In this document: positions 24,247 through 32,126 of the stretch, one piece after another
Position numbering within the stretch: position 1 is the stretch's first letter
Layout of the letters: every line of letters starts with the position of its first letter
From: Pseudacidovorax intermedius
GTDB taxonomy: Bacteria > Pseudomonadota > Gammaproteobacteria > Burkholderiales > Burkholderiaceae_C
Reading direction: 5' to 3'
DNA length: 64,000 nt
NCBI RefSeq assembly: GCF_001476815.1
Contig: NZ_LDSL01000064.1
Location: 61,293-125,292 of the forward strand
Notes under the pieces: generated by a model
Database searches by the model: none
Told to the model about the DNA's origin: nothing
What the model saw: only the letters and a program-made list of their open reading frames with translations
Position numbers and translations under genes: made by a program

Positions 24247-26421
24247 TCACCGGGCACTCTTAAAAATCGCTTCGTTCTCATCCCACGCCAGGCCACGGCC
24301 CTGGAAGTACTCGGTGAGACCTGCGTACTCCGCACCCGTGACGTAGCCCTGCACCCATTGGGTGTCTTCCCCTGTCCATTCGCTGCGGTGGCACATCAGC
24401 CACTCGTAGCGGTCGCTCGCCGATTCAAAGAAAGGCCGCCTCGTGGCCGCTTGCGCCTCCACGATCTCGTCGGGGGAAGTGGGGAGGGTCTCGGCAAAGG
24501 AAGCGCCCACGACGATGGGCACCAGCACCTCGGGGGCGCTGGGCTCGAGCAGCAAAAGTGATTCGGCGAGCGGGGGACCGCTGATCTCGCGCAGGGCGAC
24601 CTCGACCTTTTCTTCCAGACGCTGCACGCGGCGCTTGGCGCGCTGTTCGCGTGCGTGGTCGATGACCGCCTTCGGGAAGTAGTCGCCTTTGCGGCCGTCC
24701 CACTTGGCTTGGCACACGAACTGGCCGTCCGTCGTGTAGATCAGCACGAAGGTCGGGTCGTGGATGTCGTAGCGGACGGAAACAAGCTTGCCGTCCACGG
24801 ACATGCCCATCAGCTCGTCGGCCGTGTAGTCCTGGTTGAACAGCGACACCAGGCCGCGCGTGGCCGTCCGCAGGACCGAGGGCATGAACGTCATGCGCAA
24901 CTGCTGTACGTCCAGCTTCACCTGCAGCTCGGGCTCGAACATCGCCTGCCAAGCTTCGTCCGGCGTCATGCGCTTGCCGTCCGCGCGGCGAGGCAAGGCA
25001 CGGTGACGGTGGTGGGCGTTGTATTCGGCGACGCCTGCCTCGACGGCATCCAGGAACTGCTGCCAGCTGGGCACCTTGGGCGTCAGCGCCACCACCTCGC
25101 CTGTGGACTCAGCGCGCTTGAGTGCGCGACGCTCCTTGTCGATGTCGGCCCGCACCTTGCGCAGCGTGCCCTGGTCGACGTCGCTGCCCTGGTACGAGCC
25201 GAAGCGCCGCGCCACGTTGATCATGTGGGTGCGCCAACTGCGCTCGATGAGGCCGTGGCCCTGGGGATGCCCCGCGATGCCGGTGTGGTGCTCGCTGCCC
25301 AGACGCTTCATGATGCCGTCGACCGGGCAGTCGAAGACCTTAGCCCGCTCGCCTGCGCCGTTGTCCGAGTAGACGATGGCCCACACGCCCGCATTGCCGA
25401 CCGCGTGCCGCATGGCATCCCCCACCGCGATGGTGTTCTCTGAGAGTGAGGCCGACCAGCCGCAGACCCTGCGCGTGGCCGCATCGATCACGAGGGTGAC
25501 CTCGGGCGCGAAGGGCGCGCCGTGATCGGGGTGGCGCACCTTGGCCTTGAAGGTGTGGCCGTCCACCAGGCAGACGTCCAATGGGCGCAGGCTGCTGGTG
25601 TCGCGTTTGCGGTAGGGCAGCTTGGCCGCTCGCTCCGATCCGCTGTGGCGCGCCTTGATCAGCTTGACCTTGTCGACCTTGGCAAGGGCGCGCCGGGCCC
25701 GGCCGTAGAGCTGTTCCCAGCTGTCGTAGTCGCGGCCGAGATCCTTGGTGACTTCCTTGGCAGCCACCGAGAGGTTGCGATACAGGGCGTTGCGCGAGTG
25801 ATACCGCGCCAGCACCTCTGCCACGTCTTGATCGAGTGCCGCTACGACCTCGCGCGATTGCTCTGCAGGCAGCAAGCCTGTCCAGCCATCGGCCTGGTAT
25901 TGGGCAAGCCAGCGGTACAAGGTGCGAGCGCTGACCGCTGCCGTTCGGGCCCGGCGATTCGCCAGGCGCGCAGCCGCCTGCAGCTCCGGGCTGGCTTTGC
26001 CGGTGAGCAGCTGCAGCGCCACGATCTGGCATGCCTTGTCACGGCCCTGCAGCGGGGCCAGTTCCAACGCCTGCTGGATGAGGGTGAGGCGCGCATCAGC
26101 GCAGGCCCGCTCCTGGTCGCTGGGGGGGCGGCGCGCAGCTGCCGCAACTGCCGGCAGCGATCCTGACTGGATCGGCATGGGAGCGGGCGCGGGAACGTCA
26201 GTCGTGTTCACCGGTATCGCGGCCACCTGCCTGACCAGGACCGCATTGCGCGTCTCCGTGGGCAGAGCGCTGCAGTCGTACTCCATCCCGCCTCCTCCCA
26301 CGCGGCCAGAACGAGGGCGACTTGGCAGGCCGAGGCTGGTGGCGCGCTCCCGGGCCCGCCGCTCCGATGTCGGCATTCCGGGAAGCCCTGCAAGCTCGCG
26401 AGCAGTCAGCCAAAGGCTCAC
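24247..26421 (-). CDS. DDE transposase A (MuA-like)
   Basis: A 724-residue Mu-type transposase. The N-terminus is a Mu-type DNA-binding domain (SLWLTARELAGLPGMPTSER). The RNase-H-like core has Asp287 (CLVDGHTFK), Asp353 (VYSDNGAG) and Glu393 (GHGLIERSW) as the DDE triad. A C-terminal barrel and helical tail (FNQDYTADELMGMSVDGK onward) would contact ATPase B. It cuts and joins the prophage ends during integration and replication. Confidence 0.95.
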   Translation of the reverse strand: MSLWLTARELAGLPGMPTSERRARERATSLGLPSRPRSGRVGGGGMEYDCSALPTETRNAVLVRQVAAIPVNTTDVPAPAPMPIQSGSLPAVAAAARRPPSDQERACADARLTLIQQALELAPLQGRDKACQIVALQLLTGKASPELQAAARLANRRARTAAVSARTLYRWLAQYQADGWTGLLPAEQSREVVAALDQDVAEVLARYHSRNALYRNLSVAAKEVTKDLGRDYDSWEQLYGRARRALAKVDKVKLIKARHSGSERAAKLPYRKRDTSSLRPLDVCLVDGHTFKAKVRHPDHGAPFAPEVTLVIDAATRRVCGWSASLSENTIAVGDAMRHAVGNAGVWAIVYSDNGAGERAKVFDCPVDGIMKRLGSEHHTGIAGHPQGHGLIERSWRTHMINVARRFGSYQGSDVDQGTLRKVRADIDKERRALKRAESTGEVVALTPKVPSWQQFLDAVEAGVAEYNAHHRHRALPRRADGKRMTPDEAWQAMFEPELQVKLDVQQLRMTFMPSVLRTATRGLVSLFNQDYTADELMGMSVDGKLVSVRYDIHDPTFVLIYTTDGQFVCQAKWDGRKGDYFPKAVIDHAREQRAKRRVQRLEEKVEVALREISGPPLAESLLLLEPSAPEVLVPIVVGASFAETLPTSPDEIVEAQAATRRPFFESASDRYEWLMCHRSEWTGEDTQWVQGYVTGAEYAGLTEYFQGRGLAWDENEAIFKSAR

Positions 26422-26690
26422 TTCGCGCCCCTTCCTACGCGGGTCCGCTTGCCGATGGCCTTCGGGTTGCGCGTCAGCTTCTCCGCCCGGTCTCGCGAGC
26501 GGCTGTACCGGGACGGCCAGATTTCTTCAGCTTTCTTACCAAGTGCGCCTGCAACGATCTTCTCGGCAGCCAACCAAGGGCGGTGCAGAACCTCATTGAT
26601 ATGGGCGTAGCCGTGTTTCTTCGCTAACCGCGAGAGGTTTGTGTCGGCCATTTCTAGGGCCGCTTTAACCTGTGCCGGGTGCCAATCCAT
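26418..26690 (-). CDS. ner: Ner/Nlp-like DNA-binding protein
   Basis: A 90-residue protein starting MDWHPAQVKAALEMADTNLS. The SRLAKKHGYAHINEVLHRPW segment and AEKIVAGALGKKAEEIWPSR are typical of the Ner family, which in Mu turns down early transcription. It is the first early gene and overlaps the transposase start by ATGA. Confidence 0.88.
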   Translation of the reverse strand: MDWHPAQVKAALEMADTNLSRLAKKHGYAHINEVLHRPWLAAEKIVAGALGKKAEEIWPSRYSRSRDRAEKLTRNPKAIGKRTRVGRGAK

Positions 26691-26860
26691 CGGTTCTCCA
26701 CCAATATGTGTTGATGGGCTCGATTATGAACACAGATTGGTTTTTATGCCACCGCACAGACATGCATCGGGTTATTCGATGCCGAAACAACACTGACCGG
26801 ATTGACGACACCCTCCGGCGTGTCTAATCTGTGCGGATGCGCACAATTCGGGAACATGCT
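26691..26860. promoter_or_regulatory. Lysogeny control region with three operator-like repeats
   Basis: Rightward repressor promoter: TTGACG (26802-26807), 17-base spacer, TAATCT (26825-26830). A weak leftward -10 for the early operon is CATAAT (plus 26723-26728). A decamer close to CACAGATTGG occurs three times: 26701-26710 (inverted, CCAATATGTG), 26731-26740 (exact) and 26824-26833 (inverted, CTAATCTGTG, over the repressor -10). These are candidate operators for the repressor or Ner. Confidence 0.65.
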
Positions 26861-27595
26861 ATGGATTCGGCCAACGTTTCAGGGCAGGCCACCCAGCCCG
26901 GCGCGCCCATTGCTGACCGAGTCGCAGAACTGCTCAGGGCGCAAGGCACGCGGATCCGGGCTCTCAGACAAGCTCAGGGAATGACCATCGAGGGATTGGC
27001 CGAGAAGGCGCAGTTGCACTTCAATACCGTGGGCCGGATTGAACGAGGTACATCAGAGGCCAGCCTGGAGCAGCAATTGGCGCTTGCCGATGCCCTGGGA
27101 GTGCCGCTCAGCCAACTCAGCGTCGCGCCCGCTTCCTCATCGGATGAGCGAACCCTGTCTGCTGAACTTGATGGAGAGGACTACGCATTGATCGAGATGC
27201 TCGACGTGCGGGTGAGTGGCGGCTCGGGCGCTATCAACGGTGGCGCCGAGACCGTAGGCCGCTTTGCGTTTGCGAAGTCCTGGCTGAATCAGAAGGGCAT
27301 TCGGCCGACCGACGCTCGCATCGTTCGCGTGCGTGGGCGCTCGATGTCTGACCGCATAAACGATGGGGACATACTGCTCGTGGACGTGTCTTGCAACCAA
27401 CTCACGCGCGAGGGGGTGTATGTGATCGAGTTGAACGGTGAGGACTACGTGAAGATCCTGCAGAGGGACTTCGTCACGGGTGGTGTGCGCATCGTCAGCT
27501 ACAACCCGGAGTTCCCTCCGCAGGTTCTGTCTCCACAACAGGCGAACGAACTTCGCATCACCGGCCGAGTGGTCTGGCACGCAGGAGAACTTTGA
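26861..27595 (+). CDS. LexA/CI-type prophage repressor with S24 autopeptidase
   Basis: A 244-residue repressor. The helix-turn-helix covers about residues 33-62 (LRQAQGMTIEGLAEKAQLHF, then NTVGRIERG). The C-terminal peptidase has Ser161 (GRSMSDRINDGD) and Lys198 (DYVKILQRD), the catalytic pair of LexA-like proteins, so SOS induction is plausible. ATG 26861 is chosen because the promoter -10 ends at 26830; ATG 26837 is almost at the RNA start. Confidence 0.88.
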   Translation: MDSANVSGQATQPGAPIADRVAELLRAQGTRIRALRQAQGMTIEGLAEKAQLHFNTVGRIERGTSEASLEQQLALADALGVPLSQLSVAPASSSDERTLSAELDGEDYALIEMLDVRVSGGSGAINGGAETVGRFAFAKSWLNQKGIRPTDARIVRVRGRSMSDRINDGDILLVDVSCNQLTREGVYVIELNGEDYVKILQRDFVTGGVRIVSYNPEFPPQVLSPQQANELRITGRVVWHAGEL

Positions 27596-28107
27596 TGAAG
27601 GCGAGTCTTCTATTTTTCGCGTGCGCCCTTGCTGGTTGCGCTGCCCAACCCCAGGTCGAAATGGAGTGGGCAGCTCAGCGCGCAGACGCAGCGCCGTTTG
27701 GTGTCTCTCGGGATCGATGCGCTTATGAGTCAACGGCGGCCACCCAGGCTCCCGATTACTCCTACAGGTCAGCGCTCGGCCAAAGCTTGGATCAGCAGCG
27801 GCGCCGGGATGAGTTGTTCGTGCTCTGCATGCGCGCCCAGGGCTACGCCCAGCAGATCAAGCGTTCAGATGCACTCAAGGCGCAAGACGCGCATTGGGCC
27901 GAGCTGGAGAGGCAGTGGGAGGTCGCGCGTAGTGACCGCATCAAGGCACGAGCCGATCTAACCGCGAACCCCAATGGCCCGAACGCTGCAGAGTTGAGCG
28001 AGCGCATTCGTCAACTCAACCTCACGGTGCGCTCGCTCGAACGGCGGCTGAGCTACGCGCCAACGGCAGCTGTCAGCACCGACCATAATTCGACTGCCCC
28101 CGATTGA
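27595..28107 (+). CDS. Lipoprotein co-transcribed with the repressor
   Basis: A 170-residue lipoprotein: MKASLLFFACALAGCAAQP has a lipobox with Cys15. The mature part is helical and charged with several Cys. Its ATG overlaps the repressor stop (TGATG) behind GGAG, so it should be made in the lysogen. Position and export signal suggest lysogenic conversion, for example superinfection exclusion at the envelope; this is inference. Confidence 0.75.
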   Translation: MKASLLFFACALAGCAAQPQVEMEWAAQRADAAPFGVSRDRCAYESTAATQAPDYSYRSALGQSLDQQRRRDELFVLCMRAQGYAQQIKRSDALKAQDAHWAELERQWEVARSDRIKARADLTANPNGPNAAELSERIRQLNLTVRSLERRLSYAPTAAVSTDHNSTAPD

Positions 28108-28180
28108 CCCCATCGTCGGGCACGTGCTAACTTAAAGCGCTATCTCCGCGATCAAGGCCGACATCTGTCGGCCTTATTCG
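28104..28180 (+). promoter_or_regulatory. Late promoter and leader hairpin 1 (lysis/head unit)
   Basis: TTGACC (28104-28109), 18 bases, TAACTT (28128-28133), then 20 bases later a perfect stem AAGGCCGACA/TGTCGGCCTT with a 2-base loop (28154-28175) followed by ATTCGTTTT. The same arrangement recurs near 34.75 and 41.25 kb. The hairpin would sit near the 5' end of the late mRNA; it could also end transcription from the repressor-lipoprotein unit. Confidence 0.6.
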
Positions 28181-28194
28181 TTTTGGGCCCTCGC

Positions 28195-28779
28195 ATGACG
28201 ATCCGGCTCATGCGAGTCCCCACCACAGTCTGGAAGTTCGGCGCGCCGCTGGCCCTTGCAAGCGCGGGCCTGATGGCGCTCCTGGGGCAGTGGGAGCCGG
28301 ACCACGCCAACCCCGGGCGTGTCTACGCCGACAACCTCGCCGGCGGCTTGCCTACTGTCTGCAACGGCATCACCAAGCACGTCAGCCCCTATCCGGTGGT
28401 GATCGGCGACACCTGGTCGCCCGAGCGCTGTGCCGAGGTCGAGCAGCTCGTCATCGAGCGCGGCCAGCTCACGCTGCTCGACTGCGTAAAGACGCGCATC
28501 GGCCAGAACACGTTCGATGCCCTCTCCTCCTTCGCCCACAACGTGGGCAGCCGCAACGTCTGCGAGTCTCGCGCTCTGGGTCTGATCAACACCGGCCGGC
28601 TCGCCGAAGGCTGCCGCGCCCTCGCCTTCACCTCCGAAGGTCAGCCCAACTGGAGCCTGGTGCGAACCGGGCGCATGCTGCCCAACGGCAAGCCGGAATA
28701 CCGCTTCGTCCAGGGACTGCACAACCGCCGCAAGGCAGAGGCCGCGTGGTGCATCAAGCCCGATGGAGCGAAGCCATGA
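28195..28779 (+). CDS. Endolysin (GH24-type lysozyme, probable SAR type)
   Basis: A 194-residue muramidase. The Ala/Gly-rich N-terminal stretch (FGAPLALASAGLMALLGQW) looks like a signal-anchor-release segment. The catalytic part has Glu34, Asp46 and Thr54 (WEPDH, YADNLAGG, LPTVCNGIT) in the order of phage lysozymes, and FDALSSFAHNVGSRNVCES. First gene of the lysis cassette, overlapping Rz by ATGA. Confidence 0.85.
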   Translation: MTIRLMRVPTTVWKFGAPLALASAGLMALLGQWEPDHANPGRVYADNLAGGLPTVCNGITKHVSPYPVVIGDTWSPERCAEVEQLVIERGQLTLLDCVKTRIGQNTFDALSSFAHNVGSRNVCESRALGLINTGRLAEGCRALAFTSEGQPNWSLVRTGRMLPNGKPEYRFVQGLHNRRKAEAAWCIKPDGAKP

Positions 28780-29441
28780 CCGGATTCAAGTCTTACCTGT
28801 GGGCCGTCGTTGCCATGCTGGTCTTCGCGGCCATGCTCTTCGGCCTCGGCGCCTTGGCCTACCACGCGGGCGACAGCGCCGGCCAGACGCGTGAGCGCGT
28901 CGTCTGGGTCAAGAAGGAGCGCGACCAGGCCCAGGCCTTCGCCAAGCAGCTCGACGCCGAAGTCAAGCGCGCCCAGCAGGCCTCGGCCGCACTGAACCGC
29001 AGCCTGATCGCCCTCAACGATTCCTATGCAGCCCTCGAAGGGAAATACCGTGATGTTCTGGCTCGCGTGCCTCTGCTCGCTCCTGCTGTTGTTCGCCCTG
29101 TCCGTGTGGCTGGGGGTGCGAGCAGTGGGCCACCGACTGCCGCTCAGCCGGCCAGCGCTGACGCAGGCCCTGACGACCCGCAGCGCGGCGGTGTCGATCC
29201 TGATCGTTTTCGCCTCAGCCTTGCTGCTGTATGGATGTGGAACAGCTCGCTCGCCGGTGCTGACGTACCGGCCCATACCTGCGGATCTGCTGACACCTCC
29301 GAGCAAGCCTGTGCTGCTGACTCCGGCCTCAGCCTCGCCGACGCCTGGGCCAACCACCACGCCAATGCCAAGTCCTGCGCGACCGACCGCACCCGGTTCC
29401 GTGCGCTGATCGAGTTCCTTACCGAGAGCCCCACGCAATGA
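28776..29441 (+). CDS. Spanin inner-membrane subunit (Rz-like)
   Basis: A 221-residue protein with an N-terminal membrane helix (SYLWAVVAMLVFAAMLFGLG) and a long coiled-coil (VVWVKKERDQAQAFAKQLDA onward). The C-terminal part (ADAWANHHANAKSCATDRTR) is common in Rz-like proteins of Mu-type phages. It would link with the Rz1 lipoprotein to fuse inner and outer membranes at lysis. Confidence 0.78.
   Translation: MTGFKSYLWAVVAMLVFAAMLFGLGALAYHAGDSAGQTRERVVWVKKERDQAQAFAKQLDAEVKRAQQASAALNRSLIALNDSYAALEGKYRDVLARVPLLAPAVVRPVRVAGGASSGPPTAAQPASADAGPDDPQRGGVDPDRFRLSLAAVWMWNSSLAGADVPAHTCGSADTSEQACAADSGLSLADAWANHHANAKSCATDRTRFRALIEFLTESPTQ
29053..29409 (+). CDS. Spanin outer-membrane lipoprotein (Rz1-like) nested in Rz
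   Basis: Lies entirely inside the Rz gene in another frame. An N-terminal membrane helix (FWLACLCSLLLLFALSVWLG) is followed by a second hydrophobic stretch ending in a lipobox (ASALLLYGCG, Cys62) and a Pro-rich tail, the usual Rz1 make-up. The extra first helix is odd: either translation starts further in (GTG 29191) or a holin-like part is fused. Start set by AAGGGA before 29053. Confidence 0.65.
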   Translation: MFWLACLCSLLLLFALSVWLGVRAVGHRLPLSRPALTQALTTRSAAVSILIVFASALLLYGCGTARSPVLTYRPIPADLLTPPSKPVLLTPASASPTPGPTTTPMPSPARPTAPGSVR

Positions 29442-29743
29442 GCGCACCCGACGAACTGGACCGCAGACAGGAGTTGATCCTGCTGGGCCGCATCCATGGC
29501 CTGGTCGAGTCGCTCAAGACCGGCCAGGACGTGACCAACATGCGTATCGATGACCTGGCGAAGCGGTTCGACGCGCGGCTCGATGGCATCGACGCGCGCC
29601 TGCGGACGGTGGAGCAGCGAGCGGCCGTCGCCGGCGCCGTGTCGGGTGGAGCCATGGCGGTGGGCACCGCGCTGATCCTCGAGGGCCTCAAGATGTGGCT
29701 GCGCGGCAGCGGCGGCGGCGGCGGCCCGTTCCTGGGCCCCTGA
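29438..29743 (+). CDS. Small coiled-coil membrane protein, candidate holin
   Basis: A 101-residue protein: an acidic start, a coiled-coil (DVTNMRIDDLAKRFDARLDG) and one C-terminal helix (AVAGAVSGGAMAVGTALILE). This layout recalls XhlA-like holin-associated proteins. It sits between spanin and terminase genes and overlaps Rz by ATGA. Confidence 0.6.
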   Translation: MSAPDELDRRQELILLGRIHGLVESLKTGQDVTNMRIDDLAKRFDARLDGIDARLRTVEQRAAVAGAVSGGAMAVGTALILEGLKMWLRGSGGGGGPFLGP

Positions 29744-29746
29744 GCG

Positions 29747-30244
29747 ATGGCGCACGGCTCGGAGAAGCGCGCCACGCTGCGCGGCCTGTACGTCTACCAG
29801 CGCCTGTCGATGGAGATTGCCTGCACCAAGGCAGGCGTTCCGAAGTCGACGGGTAATCGCTGGAAGGCCGAGGCCAAAGCCGAGGGCGACGACTGGGACA
29901 TGGTGCGCTCGGCCATGGCGCTGGGCGACGAGAACTTCGCCACCATGGGTCGGCGGCTACTGGAGGACTATCTGGTGCAGCACCAAGCCACGATGGACAT
30001 GCTGCGCGATGAACAGGGCCTGAGCGCGCTCGACCGGGCCCAGACGCTCGCCAGCATGAGCGACTCCTTCGGAAAGACGATGGCGAGCTTCCGCCGGCTC
30101 TCGCCCGAGTTAAACCGCCAGGCCATTCAACTGGAGGTGCTGCAGCGTATGGCCGCCTTCGTGCAGCAACGCTTCCCCCAGCACGTCGCGGCCATGCTCG
30201 ACCTCCTGGAGCCCTTCGGCGAAGAGCTGGCGAAGGCGGGTTAA
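29747..30244 (+). CDS. DUF1804 protein, probable small terminase
   Basis: A 165-residue DUF1804 family protein (related to Mu gp27). An N-terminal helix-turn-helix (LSMEIACTKAGVPKSTGNRW) would bind phage DNA for packaging and a helical oligomerisation part follows. Position directly before the large terminase fits. Confidence 0.82.
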   Translation: MAHGSEKRATLRGLYVYQRLSMEIACTKAGVPKSTGNRWKAEAKAEGDDWDMVRSAMALGDENFATMGRRLLEDYLVQHQATMDMLRDEQGLSALDRAQTLASMSDSFGKTMASFRRLSPELNRQAIQLEVLQRMAAFVQQRFPQHVAAMLDLLEPFGEELAKAG

Positions 30245-30247
30245 ACC

Positions 30248-31936
30248 GTGGCGAAGAAACCGGGCAAGGAGTTCTTCGAAGGGCTGGCGCAGCTCGCCGA
30301 GCAGCTGCGCCGCCAGATCGACGCCAACCTCGACGGCTGGGACATCTCGCCGGAGGCCGTGGCCGAGCGGCGCCGCAAGGTGTTCGATCCGATCAGCGGC
30401 TATGAGTACTGGGACCGCACCTACTTCCCGCACTACGGCACGGCGGAGCCGAGCGAGCTGCACAAGTACCTGTACGAGCGCCTGCCGCGCATCGTGGCGA
30501 CCAAGGCCGGTCAGCGCGACGCCATCGCCGCGCCGCGGGGCGAGGCCAAGTCCACGAAGGTCTCCATGTCCTTCGTGCTGTGGACCGTCATCACCGGGAT
30601 CAAGTGGTATCCGGTAATCGTGATGGACGCCTTCGAGCAGGCGGCGGAAATGCTCGAAGCCATCAAGGCGGAGCTGGAAGCCAACCCGCGCATCGCGGGC
30701 GACTTCCCCGAGGCCGCGGGCCAGGGCAAGGTCTGGCGCGCCGGTGTGATCGTCACGGCCAACGGCCGCAAGGTCGAGGCCTTCGGCTCGGCCAAGAAGA
30801 TCCGGGGCCGCCGCCACGGCGCTCACCGGCCCGACCTGGCCATCATGGACGACATCGAGAACGACGAGAACGTCCAGACACCGGCGCAGCGCGACAAACT
30901 CGCCAAGTTCGTCACGGCGAGCGTGCTCAACCTCGGCCCGCCCGACGACAGCATGGACGCCATCATCATCGGCACCGTGTTGGCCTACGACTCGGTCCTG
31001 GCCAGGTTCCTGAAGAACCCGATGTGGCACGGCAAGGTCATGAAGGCCATCATCCAGTGGCCGGATGACATGGACCGGTGGGACACCTTCGAGGGCCTGC
31101 TGCTCAACGCCAGCTCTCCTGATGAGGGCATGGCATCGGCCATGGCTTTCTACGAGGAGAACCGGGCAGCGATGGACAAGGGCGCCAAGGTGTCCTGGCC
31201 GGCGCTGCGCCCGCTGGTCAAGCTCATGATCAAGCGGGCTCGCGAAGGCCATGGCGCCTTCGACAGCGAGCAGCAGAACGACCCCACGGCCGGCGACGAC
31301 GCGCCGTTCGCCAACAGCATCCACTTTTGGGTCAACCGGATCGCCGAGTGGATCTTCTACGGCGCCGTGGATCCTTCGCTCGGGCGCCAGGGCAAGGGGC
31401 GCGGCAGCAAGACCGACCCCAGCGCCATCGGCGTGGCGGGCTACCAGCGGACGCTGGGAGTCATGGATGTGGTCGAGGCCAAGATCAAGAAGCGCACGCC
31501 CGACCGGATCATCAGCGACATCATCGAGCTGCAGCAGGAGTACTGCTGCATCGTGTGGGGCGTCGAGGCCGTCCAGTTCCAGGAGTTCCTGCGCACTGAG
31601 CTGGTCAAGCGCAGCGCGGCGGCCGGCGTGCCGGTGCCCGCGCGCGCCCTCACGCCGATCACCGACAAGGATCTGCGCATCGAAAGCCTGCAGCCCCACA
31701 TGCACAACGGGCTGATCCGGGTCCACGCCAGCCAGTCGACCCTCATCGACCAATTCCGCCACTTCCCCAACGCCGACCACGACGACGGGCCGGACATGGT
31801 CCAGATGCTGTGGATGCTGTGCGTGACGGGCGGCGTTGCAGCAGCTGCACAGGGCGGCATTGCCGCCACCCCAGCACAGACCGCGCGGGAGCGCTATGGC
31901 CGCCAGGCGGCCGGCATGTTCGGCCGCCGCCGTTGA
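30248..31936 (+). CDS. Terminase large subunit
   Basis: A 562-residue packaging motor starting at GTG. The ATPase has a deviant Walker A (APRGEAKST) and Walker B (LAIMDDIEND); the C-terminal nuclease has Asp residues in GAVDPSLG and HDDGPDMVQML. In transposable phages it cuts host DNA beyond the prophage while filling heads. Confidence 0.92.
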   Translation: MAKKPGKEFFEGLAQLAEQLRRQIDANLDGWDISPEAVAERRRKVFDPISGYEYWDRTYFPHYGTAEPSELHKYLYERLPRIVATKAGQRDAIAAPRGEAKSTKVSMSFVLWTVITGIKWYPVIVMDAFEQAAEMLEAIKAELEANPRIAGDFPEAAGQGKVWRAGVIVTANGRKVEAFGSAKKIRGRRHGAHRPDLAIMDDIENDENVQTPAQRDKLAKFVTASVLNLGPPDDSMDAIIIGTVLAYDSVLARFLKNPMWHGKVMKAIIQWPDDMDRWDTFEGLLLNASSPDEGMASAMAFYEENRAAMDKGAKVSWPALRPLVKLMIKRAREGHGAFDSEQQNDPTAGDDAPFANSIHFWVNRIAEWIFYGAVDPSLGRQGKGRGSKTDPSAIGVAGYQRTLGVMDVVEAKIKKRTPDRIISDIIELQQEYCCIVWGVEAVQFQEFLRTELVKRSAAAGVPVPARALTPITDKDLRIESLQPHMHNGLIRVHASQSTLIDQFRHFPNADHDDGPDMVQMLWMLCVTGGVAAAAQGGIAATPAQTARERYGRQAAGMFGRRR

Positions 31937-31944
31937 AAGAGCCC

Positions 31945-32124
31945 ATGACCTTCGAAGAACAGACTCTCCTCATCATCAAGGGATCCATCGCCGACCTGCC
32001 GGAGGCAGAGCGCCAGCGGGTGGAGACCGCCGAGCGGCACATCCGCGCGCTGATCCAGCAGGACAAGGGCGCGGCCGTCATGGCCATGGCACTGATCGGC
32101 GCCGAGCTGGACGCGGGGCGCTGA
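31945..32124 (+). CDS. Small acidic protein between terminase and portal (59 aa)
   Basis: MTFEEQTLLIIKGSIADLPE followed by a helical acidic region. Common between terminase and portal genes of Mu-like phages; function unknown. Confidence 0.62.
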   Translation: MTFEEQTLLIIKGSIADLPEAERQRVETAERHIRALIQQDKGAAVMAMALIGAELDAGR

Positions 32125-32126
32125 CC

